From NCBI RefSeq assembly GCF_000264905.1, contig NW_006763131.1:3242708-3306707 (forward strand): a stretch of DNA of 64,000 nucleotides, in the 5' to 3' direction. Position numbers and translations under genes: made by a program. Source of the stretch: Stereum hirsutum FP-91666 SS1. Its lineage: Eukaryota; Basidiomycota; Agaricomycetes; Russulales; Stereaceae. Shown one piece after another: positions 45,357-58,214 of this stretch (within the stretch, counting starts at the first letter, position 1; each line of letters starts with the position of its first letter). Under the pieces are notes generated by a model. The model made no database searches. It had not been told where the DNA came from and saw nothing but the letters and a program-made list of their open reading frames with translations.

Positions 45357-48300
45357 ATGTCGGACATGGATGTATTTGCTGCTATGGGCATCGCTGGTTT
45401 TGGGAAGAAAACTAGTAAGAGGACGCTCGACGCTGGTAGGTTCGACAAGAATAAACGACAGGATGATGTTTGTTCTTTCCTTTTTTTCTCTTCGCTTTCC
45501 CTATGGTGTTCTTCGTGAAACTGATTTTATTCCCGACCATGCTCAGGCTTTGGAGCCTGCAAAGAGCGAGTCAGCGACTCCAGGTCCCTCTGCTCCTGTG
45601 CAGGACTCGACCTCGACCTCTGCCTCTGCTTCCCCAGGTCCTGGCTCTATGCCGCCCCCTCCCGTCCCTTCCAAAGCACAGTCACAAGCCCAAGCCCAAA
45701 CTTCTTCATCCTCTTCTACAAACGAGCCTTTCGAACCCGAATTCGACCCAGACGAATTTGCATCCGACGACGAGGACGACGTCGGCCCCTCGCCTTTCAA
45801 CGAACCCGGCAACGAGTTCCCAACGACGCACGAGCTCGTCCTCAAAGACCACACGAAAGTCGTTTCGTCGCTCGCTCTGGACCCGTCGGGCGCGCGGGTG
45901 CTGAGCGGGTCGCATGATTATGATTGTAAGCTGTGGGATTTTGGGGGGATGGATGCGAGGTGTAGGCCGTTTAAGAGCTGGGAGCCGGCGGGGAGCTATC
46001 ATGTGCGAGCACCTTGTCTCATTATTCTGGTTTGTGGAGATGTTATTTGTTGCTGACTGGCGAGTCGGGGCGCAGATTCATGATTTGAAGTATTCTCCGG
46101 ACGGGCACAAGTTCCTCGTTATTTCGGGCACGTCGCAGGCGAAGCTTTATGATAGGGACGGAGACGAACAGTAGGTTTTTTTTCTCTAACTCAAGTCTAC
46201 TCCCTTATTCCTGTTTCCCGCTATCCGTCTGTTCCTTGCTTTCTTTTTATGCGATGTAGAACTTGGATACACTGACCTGACTGATAGGGCGACGTACATC
46301 AAGGGCGATCCATATATTCGGGACATGAAGAACACAGCGTGAGTTCCCACCACAAACTGTTATTCTCCCTCTGCGGGCCCTGACCTTTTTTCTTTTACTT
46401 TTTTTCTTACTTACTATGCAGTGGTCATGTTGGCGAGTTATCCGCCTGCGCGTGGCACCCGAAGGACGCGCAGACCTTCATCACGAGCTCGGCGGACTCG
46501 ACTATCCGGTACGTTTCATTCATTTCTCCTTGTTCCCCTTGTTCCTATTAGTGCCCCACCTGCTCACTCGCCGTTTCCATTGCTGTTTCCATTGTAGGAT
46601 CTGGGACGTCGAGAACAAACGGAAGCAGAAGACGGTGATCGTCGTGAAGTCCAAAGAACGCGGTGCGCGCACGAAAGTGACGACGTGCGGTTATTCGCCC
46701 GATGGGAGGGTCATCGGCGGAGGTATGTCCCCCTTCTCTCGACTCCCTTCTCTCTCTCTGCACCCTCTTACGGGTCATGTCGTATCGTTGTCGCGGTAGC
46801 GTGTATCGACGGCGCCCTACACCTCTGGAAGACGAACTCGAACCTGGTGAGGCCGGATCAAACGATCGAAGGCGCGCATACAAAGGGGACGGAGACGGGT
46901 TCGTTGGTTTTTTCGGTGGACGGGAGGACGTTGCTGACGAGGGGCGGAGATGATACGGTCAAATGTGCGTCGTCTAGCCTTTGTTTCTTTGATTGGATCT
47001 CCGTTCCTGATCCTGTCATTTTCTGATCCCTCTTCGTCATTCCTGTCATCGGCATCCCCTGTTGACGTTTCCGACGACGGTGATGTAACATAATTAACAC
47101 AGTATGGGACCTGCGCGCGTTCAAGAAACCGCTAGCGACGCGGACGAACGTCCTCACGCTCTACCCGACCACGAACGCGATCTTCAGTCCGGATAACAAG
47201 TACGTCGTCACGGGCGCCGGAGCGACTGCAAAGGGAGGTAAGGGAAAGTTGTTGTTCTTGAGGAGGGAGGATCTGGAGGTGGAGAAGGAGGTGGACATGG
47301 ATGCGACGCCGGTGGTGGTGCAGTGGCATCCGAAGATCAATCAGGTGCGTTCAAATTTCGTTCAGCTCGCGAAATGGAGTCTCAACATGATATTGTGCAA
47401 ACAAAATACAAGATCATAACCGGCCTTACAAACGGCCAAATCTCCGTCCTCTACTCTCCGTCCTCCTCCCTCAACGGTGCCAAACTGCTCCTCAACAAAG
47501 GGCCCTCCAAAAAGCCGACGATCGAAGACATGTCGGACGCGCTTGCGGCGCCAACGATCATCACGCCGCATGCGCTGCCGATGTTCAGGGAGGGAGAGCA
47601 GGGTAACAGAGGGAGTAAGAGGAGGAGGGAGAAGGAGAGGATGGACCCGAGGAAGAGCAGGAGGCCGGAGATGCCTGTTACGGGGCCGGGTAAGGGAGGT
47701 AGAGTGGGAGCGAGTGCGACGCAGCATGTCGTGCAGAATCTGGTTAGGGATACGACGAGGGACGAGGATGTGAGTCTTCTCTTCTGTTTCTTTCACCCTT
47801 TTACCCTTTGTTCTTTTGCTGCTTGTCTGTTTCGGAATCATGCGTCGGGAGCTTGCGTTTTCCTTTCGGATGCGGGATACGCGCCTCCCATTCCGTTGTG
47901 CTTTCTTCTACTGGACCTGGATATGAGAATGCAGGGTGAAGAAGCTGGCGTTTTTGGGCTCTTGGGGTCCATCGTGGGCACATCTTGTGGTCCATCGGTC
48001 AATCAGTCTCGCGGGGGACTGATTGATCTGATATGGAATGTTTCACAAATGTTGTTGCTCATTGTTGTATACTACGGTGAGAGGCGGGGTACGCCGTGGG
48101 TGTTAGGGAGGACGAGGGGAAGAGGGTGCGGAGAACGTTCGTTGCGATAGAGGGGACGGGGGCACAAAAGTCGGAGCCAAGTCGACGCAGACTCGGCGAG
48201 CGCTTGCCGGGGTGGCAACGGGGCACCGGGGCTAGTCCCGGTTTGGCACCTTCTCGCACGCGACCGCGCGCGGCTGTTCGCTTCCGTTGATTTTTCCACG

Positions 48301-48606
48301 CCTGTCCTTCGCTCTTGCCTTGTGTTCTTGCGCGCTGACTCGTCTTTCACCAGCCTCGGGAGGCGCTGCTCAAGTACGCGGAGAGGGCAGAACAGGACCC
48401 ACAATGGACGGCAGGTGCGTACACAGAGTCTGGGCGACGGGGCAAACGGGGGTCGCGGTCTTGTTTGGTGGTGTTGATGACTGATTGCTGACGTGTTTTT
48501 TCGGACTCCGCCGGGTGTATTCGCACGGACAGCCTGGAGGGCGAACCAGCCGAAGCCAGTGTTTGCGGACGTCGAGGAGGACGAGGAGGAGGGCACTGGG
48601 TCGTAG
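45357..48606 (+). CDS. WD40-repeat protein, WDR70-like
   Basis: A nuclear beta-propeller protein of the WDR70/gastrulation-defective group, linked in other organisms to histone H2B ubiquitination and DNA repair. It starts MSDMDVFAAMGIAGFGKK, the family's typical opening, followed by a Ser/Pro-rich and acidic linker. WD repeats follow: LKDHTKVVSSLALDPSGARV with YDCKLWDFGGM; IHDLKYSPDGHKFLVISGT; GHVGELSACAWHPKD with STIRIWDVEN; KVTTCGYSPDGRVIGG; GSLVFSVDGRTLLTRGGDDT with LWDLRAFKKP. A basic tail follows (RGSKRRREKERMD). The C-terminal motif PREALLKYAERAEQDPQWTA then AW supports WDR70. The final two coding exons are separated from the rest by an intron of about 580 nt (47771-48354), about ten times normal length here. 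Confidence 0.87.
47997..48028 (+). repeat. Strong hairpin inside the long WDR70 intron
   Basis: Bases 47997-48008 and 48017-48028 are complementary over 11 of 12 positions (the mismatched pair can form G-T), around an 8-nt GC-rich loop. It lies in the unusually long intron of the WDR70-like gene. Confidence 0.55.
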
Positions 48607-48846
48607 CGTAGCAGACTGCATGTACACAGCGTTGGGTACGGCGGGGGCGGGGGGACAGGGGACGGAGACGATGGGGGAGCGGACGAAACCTTTGAGGCCC
48701 CTGCGCGGGAGATCGAACCTTATTTCGAGCGGTATAAAGCCCTTTGGGGGCGTCCGGACGTGCTCGCTCCCCCAAATCGTTCCCTGCCCCCTGTTCCCTC
48801 CCTCACCAACACTCGTCACGCAGTCACTGTCACGCATCAAGCTCCC

Positions 48847-51769
48847 ATGAACGCCCTCAACGGCCAACACGCCATCCCCAACGTCGCCGTCGACGACCAC
48901 CCTGACTCCCCTATGGCTGACTCCCCCGCCACACCCGTCAACACAGCAACCTCCGTCGCCGTCAAGATCAACGGCGATCCCCCCCACGACGACGAGCCTT
49001 TTGCTATCAAAATAGAGAACGCCAAACTCGACGCGTCCTCGACGCGTCCCGCCGTCGGCACGCCCCTAGACCCAGGTGCGCTCCCTTATCTATCTCTTAT
49101 CTCTCCCTCCTGCCAACGCCCGCCCCCAGACACCATCCCCATACACCCCCCAAATGGCACCCCGCCGCCGTCCAATGGCGAGCTCCTCGACGACGTCCGC
49201 ATGGCCGAGCAACAACAAACCACTCAGGAGACTCAGGAGTCGCAGGACACCCCCATGGACGAGGATCCCGCTCCCCCTAATGGCCACGTCAATGGCAACG
49301 GCAACGGTACTACGCCCGCGTCAATTCCAAATGGCTCGTCGCCAACTGCCGTCGACAACGCGCATGACTTCCCCATGAATGAGGATGATGACGCACAGCC
49401 CCCACCAGCAAAGAGAGCGCGCAAGTCGTCCGACGCAGACATGGCATCGGCACATGTAAGCATAATTCCGCTCACTCCCATCGTCGTGCGCCCCCTTGCA
49501 GGCGTGCTGATCGTCTACTATTGCATTCCCTCCGCCTCCCTCGTCCCGTCGTCCTCACGCAGACTCCTGCCACTCCTCCCCCAGTGTCGCCCACGTCCTC
49601 TTTCACCGGCAACAACGCTCCTGTCATCGCTCCTGTCGACACTACACCGCGCGTGTCGACTCTCAGCGTCCATCAACATAAGTTTGCTACTTCGACTATT
49701 CGCACTCTGAAGAAACTCAAGGACGCAGGGCCATTCAAGTTCCCGGTCGACCCTCTTGCTCTTAATATCCCGCATTACCCCCAGGTCATCAAGGAGCCCA
49801 TGGACTTTTCGACTATTGAACGAAAGCTCGCTTCGTCTAACCCCGTCAAGCCAGACCCAGATCCTACTCACGCGAGATATTATAACGCCGAGGAATTCAT
49901 TACCGACGTCCGACGCATCTTCCAGAACTGCCTTACGTTCAACGGTCCAGATCATGCCATCACACAGTCCGGTCGGCGAGTGGAGGCCACGTTCGATAAA
50001 CAGATCAAACAGATGCCGGCTAACGAAGCGGTAAGCTCCTTTCTGCTTCGTTCGGCTCTTTTTTTCTTCCTTTCGAATACCCGATCTTCCTGCGCTTCCA
50101 CCCTCCTGTTACAACCTCCGTACATCTCAGCTCGGTTTGTTATGTCGAATATATGTGTTAATTTTCTTTTGGATTTTGTTCGTACGTCTGACGTCCAAAG
50201 CCGAAACCTCCCGTTGTGAAAAAGGTCGCTACTCCACCTCCACCACCGCCTGCCCCCGCTCCCGCTCCTACCGCTGCGTCGAAAAAGCCTGCCGCTCGCC
50301 GGCAGTCGGTTTCCGTACCTGTCATTCGTCGTAATGAGGAGAATCCAACGCGGCCCAAGCGGGAGATTCATCCGCCCCCGCCGAAGGACTTGCCTTACGC
50401 TGATGCGCCGAAGAAGGCCAGGAAGTCCTCGAAGGGGTCAAAGGGCACGAACGGGGCTGAGCAATTGAAGCACTGTGGTAAGATCTTGGACCAGCTGGGG
50501 AGGAAGTCGCATCACACTATTGTCGCTCCCTTTGCGCAACCTGTTGGTACGTCTCGTCTCGCTTGTTGACAACGTTTGTGTGAATGCTCAGTGATGCGTC
50601 TGTAGATCCTATCTCTCTCGGCATCCCTGACTACCCAAAGATCATTAAGAAGCCGATGGACCTCAGCACGATGCGTACGAAGCTCGAGTCTGGGCAGTAT
50701 GCCTCGGCGGATAGGTTCCGGGATGACTTCAAGCTCATGATATCTAACTGTTTTGCGTACAACTCTGATACCTCGCCGGTTCACAAGGCCGGCGTGGAGT
50801 TGCAGAAACTGTTTGAGGAAAAGTGGGGGCATATGCCGCAGCCGAGGAATGAGACCGAGGATGATGACGATGACGAGGAAGATGACGAAGAGGACGAGCG
50901 CGCTCGTGCGTACCTTTTTTTTTCTGCTTGAGCGTGACCGCGAAGCTGACAAACGGTCGTTTGTAGGTGCTATCGCGGCGATGGAGTCGCAGATCGAAAC
51001 GATGAGGAACAGCATCTCGGCATTAAAGTCGTCTGGTGTTTCGAAACCTGCGAAGAAAGAGAAGAAGAAGGAAAAGCATTCCAAGTCCTCTTCAGCCTCA
51101 GCCCCCATCGCCTCATCCTCGAAACCTTCGAAGAAGGAGAACAAGGCGCCACCGAAGAAGAAAGCTGGTGGGGGCGGTGGAGGAAAGAAGAATGCTGCCG
51201 CTGCCGCTTCGCAGCCTGTCGCAGAGGACGACACACTTACCTTCGAGCAGAAGAAGGATCTCAGTGATGCGATCACGAGGATCGACGGGCAGAAGCTCGA
51301 GCGGGTCATTCAGATCATTCATGAGGGTGTTCCTGAGATTCGAGACGTGAGTTTTTTTTTTGTCGGTCGTGCCTCTTACCGTCATCTCATTCGCTCGCCC
51401 GTTCTTTAGAGCCAAGAAGAGATCGAGCTCGAAATAGATCTGCTACCCGCTTCCGTCCTCACCAAGCTCTACAACTTCGTCCTACGCCCCGTCCGCCAAG
51501 CACAAGCACCCAAGAAGGCTCGTACCGGCAAGGGCACCGGCACAGGCGGACTGAAGCGGAAGAGCATGGACGAGGACGCCGAGGCGGAGAAGATTCGACG
51601 ACTGGAGGCGCAGATGGCGTTGTTCGAGCAGCAGGCGAACGGCGGTGCTGCTAGTGCGACGAACGGTACGAGGCCGGGTGATGCCGGGATGGTGGCGGCG
51701 GGACATGACAGCGACGGATCGTCGGACTCGAGCTCGGACGATGATAGTTCTGGGAGCGACACTGAGTAA
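48847..51769 (+). CDS. bdf1: BET-family double-bromodomain protein (Bdf1-like)
   Basis: A chromatin reader that binds acetylated histone tails and works with TFIID. After a long Pro/Asp-rich disordered N-terminus, bromodomain 1 spans SVHQHKFATSTIRTLKKLKD through FKFPVDPLALNIPHYPQVIK, EPMDFSTIERKL and NCLTFNGPDH. Bromodomain 2 has CGKILDQL, DPISLGIPDYPKIIKKPMDL, and ISNCFAYNSDTSPVHKAG. The acetyl-lysine-binding Asn is visible in both (CLTFN, CFAYN). The linker is basic (KKPAARRQS; PKKARKSSKG). An acidic run (EDDDDDEEDDEEDE), a Lys-rich region and the NET domain follow (LTFEQKKDLSDAITRIDGQK...VIQIIHEGVPEI; EIELEIDLLPASVLTKLYNF). The C-terminus is Ser/Asp-rich. About eight exons; all domains intact. 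Confidence 0.93.
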
Positions 51770-52256
51770 ATCATGCATGTCCTTGACTGTTGTTTGCCTT
51801 TCCCGTTTAGTCTACGTATTGGCACTTGCGTGTTTTTTCCGGTTCTTGTTCTTGCACATGCTCGTTGGTCATTGGTCGTTGGGTTCGTTCAGGGTGGTCA
51901 CAGACTCGCTCTCACTTTATTAGTCGATTACTTACACCTACTTCTTTCCCAACTTCTTTACTGTTTCTCTTATATTATAAGACCTTTTTCCTCGCTTCAC
52001 TTGACTGGACAGCCATCCGAAAGGCGATTGTTCAACCGATTGTAAGCCCGCGACCGAACCAAGAGAGTAGTCAAAAATATAGTGCAGTGCGAGACGTATA
52101 TCATTGAAAACACCAAAACAGCGAAAGCGAGGACTCATAATCATATATGTACAACATTTTCCACTGCCCACGATTCCTCCGCGTCCTTGCGCGCCCCAGA
52201 TCAAAAGGAGAAAGGGACTTGCTTTTACTGTACTCTGGTACCAACCACTCAAGCAC
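51770..52256. other. Convergent 3' region of the BET protein and G-patch genes
   Basis: About 490 bp between two stop codons. Bases 51770-52000 are T-rich on the + strand (3' UTR-like). No gene is seen. Confidence 0.45.
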
Positions 52257-54261
52257 TCACCCTTTCCGCCCTCCCTTCTGGAAAGCCTGCCAGCCCGACC
52301 TCGAACTCTCCCTCGCCTCCGCCTCTTTCTTCTTCGACTTCGAACTCTTCTTGCTGCCGGTCCCACCCAGCGGAGGACCCGATGGTACGATGGCTGGCGC
52401 GACCGCGGGGGTGATACCAGTAGCGTTTGAGGTTGAGGTGGATTGAGGAGTCGGGGGAGGTGCGGCTGGGGTCTCGGGATGAGGAGCAGCAGCAGCAGCA
52501 GCGGTAGAGGAGGCGGGCGCCCAAGAGGATGTGGATTGGGGAGGTTGGGTAGGGCGTGCGTTAGATTGGGACGATGTGGGCGGTGGGGGAGGAGGGATTG
52601 CGGTAGTGGGAGTGGGAGGTAAAGGCTGGAATGAGCGAGGAGCGGAAGGGGGAGGCGGGTGTGGGGGATGAGTCATTGGGATCGTCGATGGTGGAAATGG
52701 TGGCATGGAGGTCGGTGCGGATGGAGGGAAGGGAGGCATGGAGGGTGGCGGTGGTGGCGGTGGTGTTGCATGGCTTTGCGGAAGAGGTGGAGGGGAAAGA
52801 GCAGGACCAGGGCCAGGTGCAGGCGGTGGGGGTAAAGGAGGTCCAGTTGTCGTATCGAGGTTGGACCAGCCTCCTGTGCGGAACGTGGGTGCTGAGCCGT
52901 GAGAGTGAGAGGCCGGAGCTGGAGGTGGGGGTGGGGGTGTTTGTGCGGGCGGTGCAGGCCCTGGGAGAGATGCCCACCCCGAGCCTGAAGGCCGAGCTGC
53001 GGTAGGTGGTGGCGGTGGAGGTGGTTGTGCTGGGGACTGCGCCTGGTTGCTTGGAGTGGCCGTGGCCCACCCGTTGTTGGAACCCGAGGCCGAGGACGAC
53101 GAAGCAGGGGCAACAGGGACAGCTGCAGCTCCAGACCCAACGGGCTTCGCAAGCTTGATCCCTGCCGCCTTTGCCATCTTCCTCAGCTCTTTCTCTTCGC
53201 GCTTTCTCTCCTTCTCCTTGCGCTTGTCCACCTCTTCCTGCGTGTTCTGCTTTTGACGCTGGGCGAGCTGCATGTCCCGGAAACGAACCTTGTGGTGGTG
53301 CGCGTACGAGTTCGTATGTTCGTCGTATTGAGCGACGTTCTGGAATTGTTTGTCGCAGACAGAACAGTAGAATGGGCGGAGGGTGCTGCTGATTTCGGAT
53401 TGGAGGGCAGCACGGCGGGCGACGGTGTCCTACAATGTTTATTATATTATCAGCAGTGTTGGCATATAAATTCTATAGAGTGAAAGAGAGTGGACGTACT
53501 TCTCGTGCGAGACGTTGGTCTTCGGTTTCTTTCACTTGACGTTCGGAGTCGAGTTCCCTGCGCTGCGACACGGTCGTCTCTATCATGCGCACGTCCTGGC
53601 TAGTTTTACCTAGCCCTGTCAAATCATTCTTCACATAAAACGGAATCGGATCAACGCGTCCTGAACACCATAATTAAACACCATCAGTCCACAAGCACTC
53701 CGAAGCAAAACAATATGCAGTCAAAATGAGACATTGGACGTGAATAACGCACCCTCGCCAGAGATTCCAAGCGGCTGACCCTCCGTCCACCCCAACTTCG
53801 CCAACATCGCGAACCCCTTGTTCGTAGGCTTCAACTTCGTCTCAACCGTGATAGTCTCCCTAGCCACCCCACCCACATACTCATCATACTTGTCGATGTC
53901 CATTCCGTCTCCGCGGCCCTGGGGAGGAGGCGAAGGCGTCCTTGAAGCGATCGACATTTCGTCTTCGCTCTCCATGGCTGCTTGGTCCCTGGCAAAAGGG
54001 TTGTCTGCGTCGGGATCATCGACGTCGCGGTCATTTATGCTGGTTTCGTTGACGCCGGCGCTATCATGTTCGTCATAGGCGTCTCTGGATCGCTGGAGGG
54101 GAAAGGAGAGGGGCGGGGTAGTACTGGTAATACGTTTGGGAAGAACGATGGGAAAGGGATGGAAAGGCAGAGAAGAGGTGAAAGAGTACCTTCAGGCTTG
54201 AGTCTGGTTCATGTCTAGAAAGTGGGATCGCGTTCCAACGCGCGATGGATTCAGAAGACAT
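52257..54261 (-). CDS. G-patch and C2H2 zinc-finger protein (GPATCH8-like)
   Basis: A probable nuclear RNA-processing protein. It starts MSSESIARWNAIPLSRHEPD at 54261. After an acidic segment (DVDDPDADNPFARD) comes the G-patch: TNKGFAMLAKLGWTEGQPLG then ISGEGR. G-patches activate DEAH RNA helicases. Then LTGLGKTSQDV, a charged helix and one C2H2 finger: FYCSVCDKQFQNVAQYDEHT then NSYAHHHK. A long Lys/Glu helix (QEEVDKRKEKERKREEKELR) follows. The last 260 residues are extremely Pro-rich, with several runs of 7-8 prolines. The order G-patch then zinc finger matches GPATCH8/ZNF804-type proteins. The TGA at 52257 overlaps a GTGAGT donor word, so a further 3' exon cannot be excluded. Confidence 0.82.
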
Positions 54262-54381
54262 TCTTCTGGTCGAGGTCGATGTTCAACGTTAGGGTGGTTT
54301 CAAGTGCCTTGACTCCTGCGTCATCAATACTATTCTGGGGATTTCAGGTGTACTTGTATACCCTACAAGGCTTCGAAGTAA

Positions 54382-54453
54382 TCGGATATGGTGTAACGGC
54401 TAACATTGCCGCCTCTCACGCGGCAGCTCGGGGTTCGATTCCCCGTATCCGAA
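54382..54453 (+). tRNA. tRNA-Glu (anticodon CTC)
   Basis: A complete 72-nt cloverleaf. The acceptor stem TCGGATA pairs fully with TATCCGA, followed by discriminator A. The D-arm holds TGGTGTAACGG, the A box. The anticodon stem GCCGC/GCGGC encloses loop CTCTCAC with anticodon CTC at 54415-54417. The T-arm CGGGG-TTCGATT-CCCCG carries the B box GGTTCGATTCC. There is no intron and CCA is not encoded, as normal for nuclear tRNA genes. It reads GAG codons. A run of eight T follows 20 bases downstream. Confidence 0.96.
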
Positions 54454-54473
54454 TACAAACTCAGCAATCCTCC

Positions 54474-54481
54474 TTTTTTTT
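54474..54481 (+). terminator. RNA polymerase III terminator of tRNA-Glu
   Basis: Eight consecutive T starting 20 bases after the tRNA 3' end. Confidence 0.8.
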
Positions 54482-54797
54482 CGTTTCTTCCTCCGTATTG
54501 AACGGAGGACTCTGAGACAAAGATGTATCACTGTCTTTTCTGTTTCACTCCATTTCGGTCGTTTTAATTAGAGGTACCGGTGAACCACCATGGTCATCGA
54601 TATGGAATTGGCCCACAGAGTATAGAGTAGAGCAGCAGCAGCATCATTGGTGCTAGCTCTGAGCTCGTTCGAGCCTCTTGTAAATTCCTTCAACGCACTA
54701 AGAAAGGAATGGCCACAAACAATACAGGAAAACGACCAGCCAAATCAATCTACCACACCATCCTGCCACCCTAGTCGACCACAATCGACACCTGCAT
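54482..54797. other. Interval between tRNA-Glu and the RBM26/27-like gene
   Basis: About 315 bp, probably the 3' UTR of the minus-strand RNA-binding protein gene. Nothing else is seen. Confidence 0.4.
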
Positions 54798-57754
54798 TCA
54801 CAGTCCCATCCCATCATCATTATCGCCTCCCCAGCCGCTCGAGATGATCACGTCGTCGTCAGGACCGCCACCTAAATCAATCGAGCCAGCCCTGTCGTAG
54901 CTGAATATATCGTCGGTGCCATCAAGAGCGCCGTTGTCGTCGGTCTTGGATTCAGCACTGAGATGTGAGGTGTTGGCTTTGTGAGTGGGTTGGCCGGTGA
55001 CCCAGCTGATCTCCTTCGGACCAACGAGGGCAATGGTGCTCCCTTTTGCAAGACCCTATCATTCACGTCTATCAGTAAAACAATAACATGTGTTGAGATT
55101 TAGTGACATACCTGCTCGGCTCCCCCTCGACTCTTGAAGCTGACGACGACATCCCCCTCGGCCGACCTCTCTACCGAGTCCACCTGTCCAGTCGTCTCGA
55201 ACCAATCCCGTACAGCTTGTAGTGAGTCTTCGCTGACGTCCCTGACGACTAGCTTTTTCGGTCGATTGTCGAGCTTCATGCTCGCACGGGCAGGCCCACC
55301 ACCTCTCGTGGCGCCACGGTAGTAACTCCGCGAACCGCGACCGCGACCACGATATCCACGGTAAGAACCGTACGAAGGACCATCTGGGGCGGATGGGTCG
55401 ATCCCTAGACTGGTAGCCTTGATAAAGCAAGTTGGTCAGATTTGCATCAGCCTCAGGGAAATTCAGAACAAAGCAAAGGAAGCAAGACTTACCTCGGCTT
55501 TCAACTTCTCCAACTTTGCCCGCAATGATTCCGTCGTCTCCTCCTCCCCTCCATCCGAGCCCACGGTCGCAGAATGCATCTCCAATTCCTTATCCAACCT
55601 CTCCCGCTCCTTCTGCTCTTTATCGTCCGGCCGTGGCGTGGCGCTCGATCTCCCCTTGAGATTTGAAGACGAAGGTGGCGGTGGCGTCGAAGGGGTAGAA
55701 GCCCCCGTCATCTCCTCGTTCAGTTTCCGCAACCGAGCCATGATGTTTTTCTTCTCGTCTCCAGAAGCACCGTCTAATCGTGCCACAAGAGCCTTCTGTT
55801 CCGCGATCTGCTGTTCCAGTCGTTGCTGCTTCGCAGCAAGAGCAGACATAGCAGCGGAAGGAGTCGATGATTTTCGGAAGGCAGACGGTGGTTGTTCTGA
55901 CGGTGCTGCTTTTGAACTCGAAGTGGAAGGCACAGCGGCAGCAGAATTCGCTTTCGCAGCCATATTCGCCACTAGAGGCGCCGAAGCCGCCAGCATCTTC
56001 TCCCCCTTCTCCCCCTTCCCCTCCAGCGGCCTGTGCCAAAATAACTTAACGAACCGGTTTTTAAATACCGCCTCCTCCGAACTCCACGCCGCATGCGCCT
56101 CCTCATGTTTCGAAAAACTGACGAGCGCCTTCTGGCTCTTCGGGTCGATGGCGACGTTCGTGACCGTGCCGAACTGTTTGAACCAGCCGTTCACGTTCTC
56201 GAGCGAGAGCTTGTCCTCGGGAATCTTTTCAACGACGAGGGTCTTGTCCGCTCGTTTGTCCGGTTTGGAACCGGGCTCCGGTCTGAAATCGTGGACTTCG
56301 GCGGGGAAAGTTCCAGCTCGGTTTGCACCGCGGCCGCCCCCTCGCTTTGCACGATAACCTCGGGATTGGGGATGATGAGTGTTGCTGGACATCGGATGGT
56401 GAGCGGAGCGGTTGCCCATTTGGATGGAAGGATTGGTCTTCATGAAATTAGAGTCCACGTTCATAGAGTTATCGACCGCACCAGGCGTAGGGTGCCCCAT
56501 CCCGTTCGCCATGTCGCCAGCCGGTACCCCGTTTGGTAGTGAAGCTCCATTCGAGCGAGATGATGGGTCGTTAGGATCCCGAGGTGTGAGATCCTGGATG
56601 ACGGGAAGTTCGCCTGATCGTAATGAGCCACCGGCGCCACTTTCCATTTTGTCTCGAGGTATGACGGGTGCTCGGGGTGGACGTGCACCTGGTCCAACGC
56701 CTCCGTTTGGTCGCATGTCGATTCGAGAGTCGTGAGGGTCGTACGCTGGGCCGGCGCCCATCCCATTAAGGGAAACTCCACCGTTCTGAAACATGGGCAT
56801 GTAAGGCATTGGGCCGCCCCCATTCATTGGGTAGGACTGGCCGGGAACGAAGGCATCGTCACCATGACTGTATTTGCAGGTCGAGCCTCGCGCGCAGTAC
56901 CCGTTATCTGTCCGCTATGTCAGGAAGAGGGAGACATAGTATGAAGCAGGAAGGATAACGCACTGTGATAATCGCGACATATACCCCTTCTCTGATCTGG
57001 CGGCCGATAATGAGGTACCCGCCCGTTCATACCCGCACCTTCTCCCATCCCTGCCCCATTCATGCCATTGATCATCCCCATACCTCCACCCCTGCCCATT
57101 TCCATCCCACCGCGACCCATTCCCATCCCCATGCCTCTCCGCCCTCGATCTCCACCACGCCCATAACCGAAATTCTCATACCCTCGACCGTTCCTCGCAA
57201 ACTGACCGTCGTGGCTCAGTCTTGGGCCCTTCGCCGGTCGCCCATCACGCTCATCGTATTCCATAGCACGTTTTCGAGAGCGTTCTGGCGATGCTGAGCC
57301 GGATGGACCCATCAGAGCGTCGAGTGGAATAGGAATGCCCTGGTCTAGTGATGAAGACGGTGTGTCGTCGGGCTGTGCGGAGTATGGTAGATATGACTTT
57401 GTGCGAAGAGTAGTGAAGAGCATGTCGATGAACGAGGAACACTCTATAAGGTTACAAAACAAACCCATTGGACAGTCAGAGAGGCTGTGGCGAATTGATG
57501 TAGAGTGACGCACCTTTTTCGAGGAACTCCTCTAGTTGTGCTGCAAGCTCTTTTCTTAGTTCAGCCTCCGGTGCATTGTGTTTTAACAGCGCTTGGATGT
57601 ACTCTGCTAGGGCTTCTGGGTCGGCGTCACATCTGTTCCCGACATGAATTGGTCAATACAGCTGGGGGGTGCGGATGATGAGCACGTACATGGGCTCGAG
57701 CGTCTTGGTAAGCCATGGTTTCAGATGTTGTGATGTTGAGGGGTCAAACAGCAT
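54798..57754 (-). CDS. RBM26/27-like RNA-binding protein (CCCH finger plus RRMs; Rmn1-like)
   Basis: A nuclear RNA-binding protein related to animal RBM26/27 and fission yeast Rmn1, which act in exosome-linked RNA surveillance. It starts MLFDPSTSQHLKPWLTKTLE with the PWI-like N-terminal fold (ADPEALAEYIQALLKHNAPE). A Gly/Met/Arg-rich low-complexity region follows, then a CCCH finger split by an intron: CRDYHNNGYCARGSTCKYSH, with spacing C-x8-C-x5-C-x3-H. An RGG-type stretch precedes the first RRM (KTLVVEKIPEDKLSLENVNG, FGTVTNVAI). A coiled coil (SALAAKQQRLEQQIAEQKAL), a tyrosine/arginine/glycine segment, a second RRM (KKLVVRDVSEDSLQAVRDWF) and an acidic end (GGDNDDGMGL) follow. All parts seem intact. 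Confidence 0.86.
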
Positions 57755-58214
57755 CGCGGGAGGCTCTTATGGAAGAGCAAGGTTATTGGAGAAGGAGAGG
57801 GTAGAAGATAGGTAGAAGAGGCCAGTGGAGGAAAGCTAACAAGCGCCATTCGCGAATCGCGTCAAACAGTCTTGTCACAACGTCACAGCGTCACAGCCAG
57901 TACCATCAGGTACATACCAGCTGCGCCACCCAAGGAGATCAGCGCCACGCCGTGTATCGACTTTTCTGTTCGGAGGTAAGGGCACGAAGGGGCACGATGA
58001 TATTGATTCTTGGAACACATGTTCGAGGCACTACATCACACACAAATAGGCGCGAATGCAGTTGCTCATTCGGAAGGGAAGCCCTACGAGTCAAAATACA
58101 GGACTGGAAGTCTTTTGTTCACTATATCTTTACTCAGTCGGAAATCGTTGGAAAATTCTCCTCCACAGTACAGCAGTGTGGCATCGACTAAGGCGCACTA
58201 CGAGCTCTGCTAGC
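57755..58214. other. Intergenic region
   Basis: About 460 bp carrying the RBM26/27-like promoter and the 3' end of the first S33 hydrolase gene. No gene is supported. Confidence 0.4.

Noticed and set aside
52257..53152. Overlapping Pro/His/Ser-rich frames in the G-patch gene tail
   Set aside because: They are shadows of the proline-codon-rich exon in other frames.
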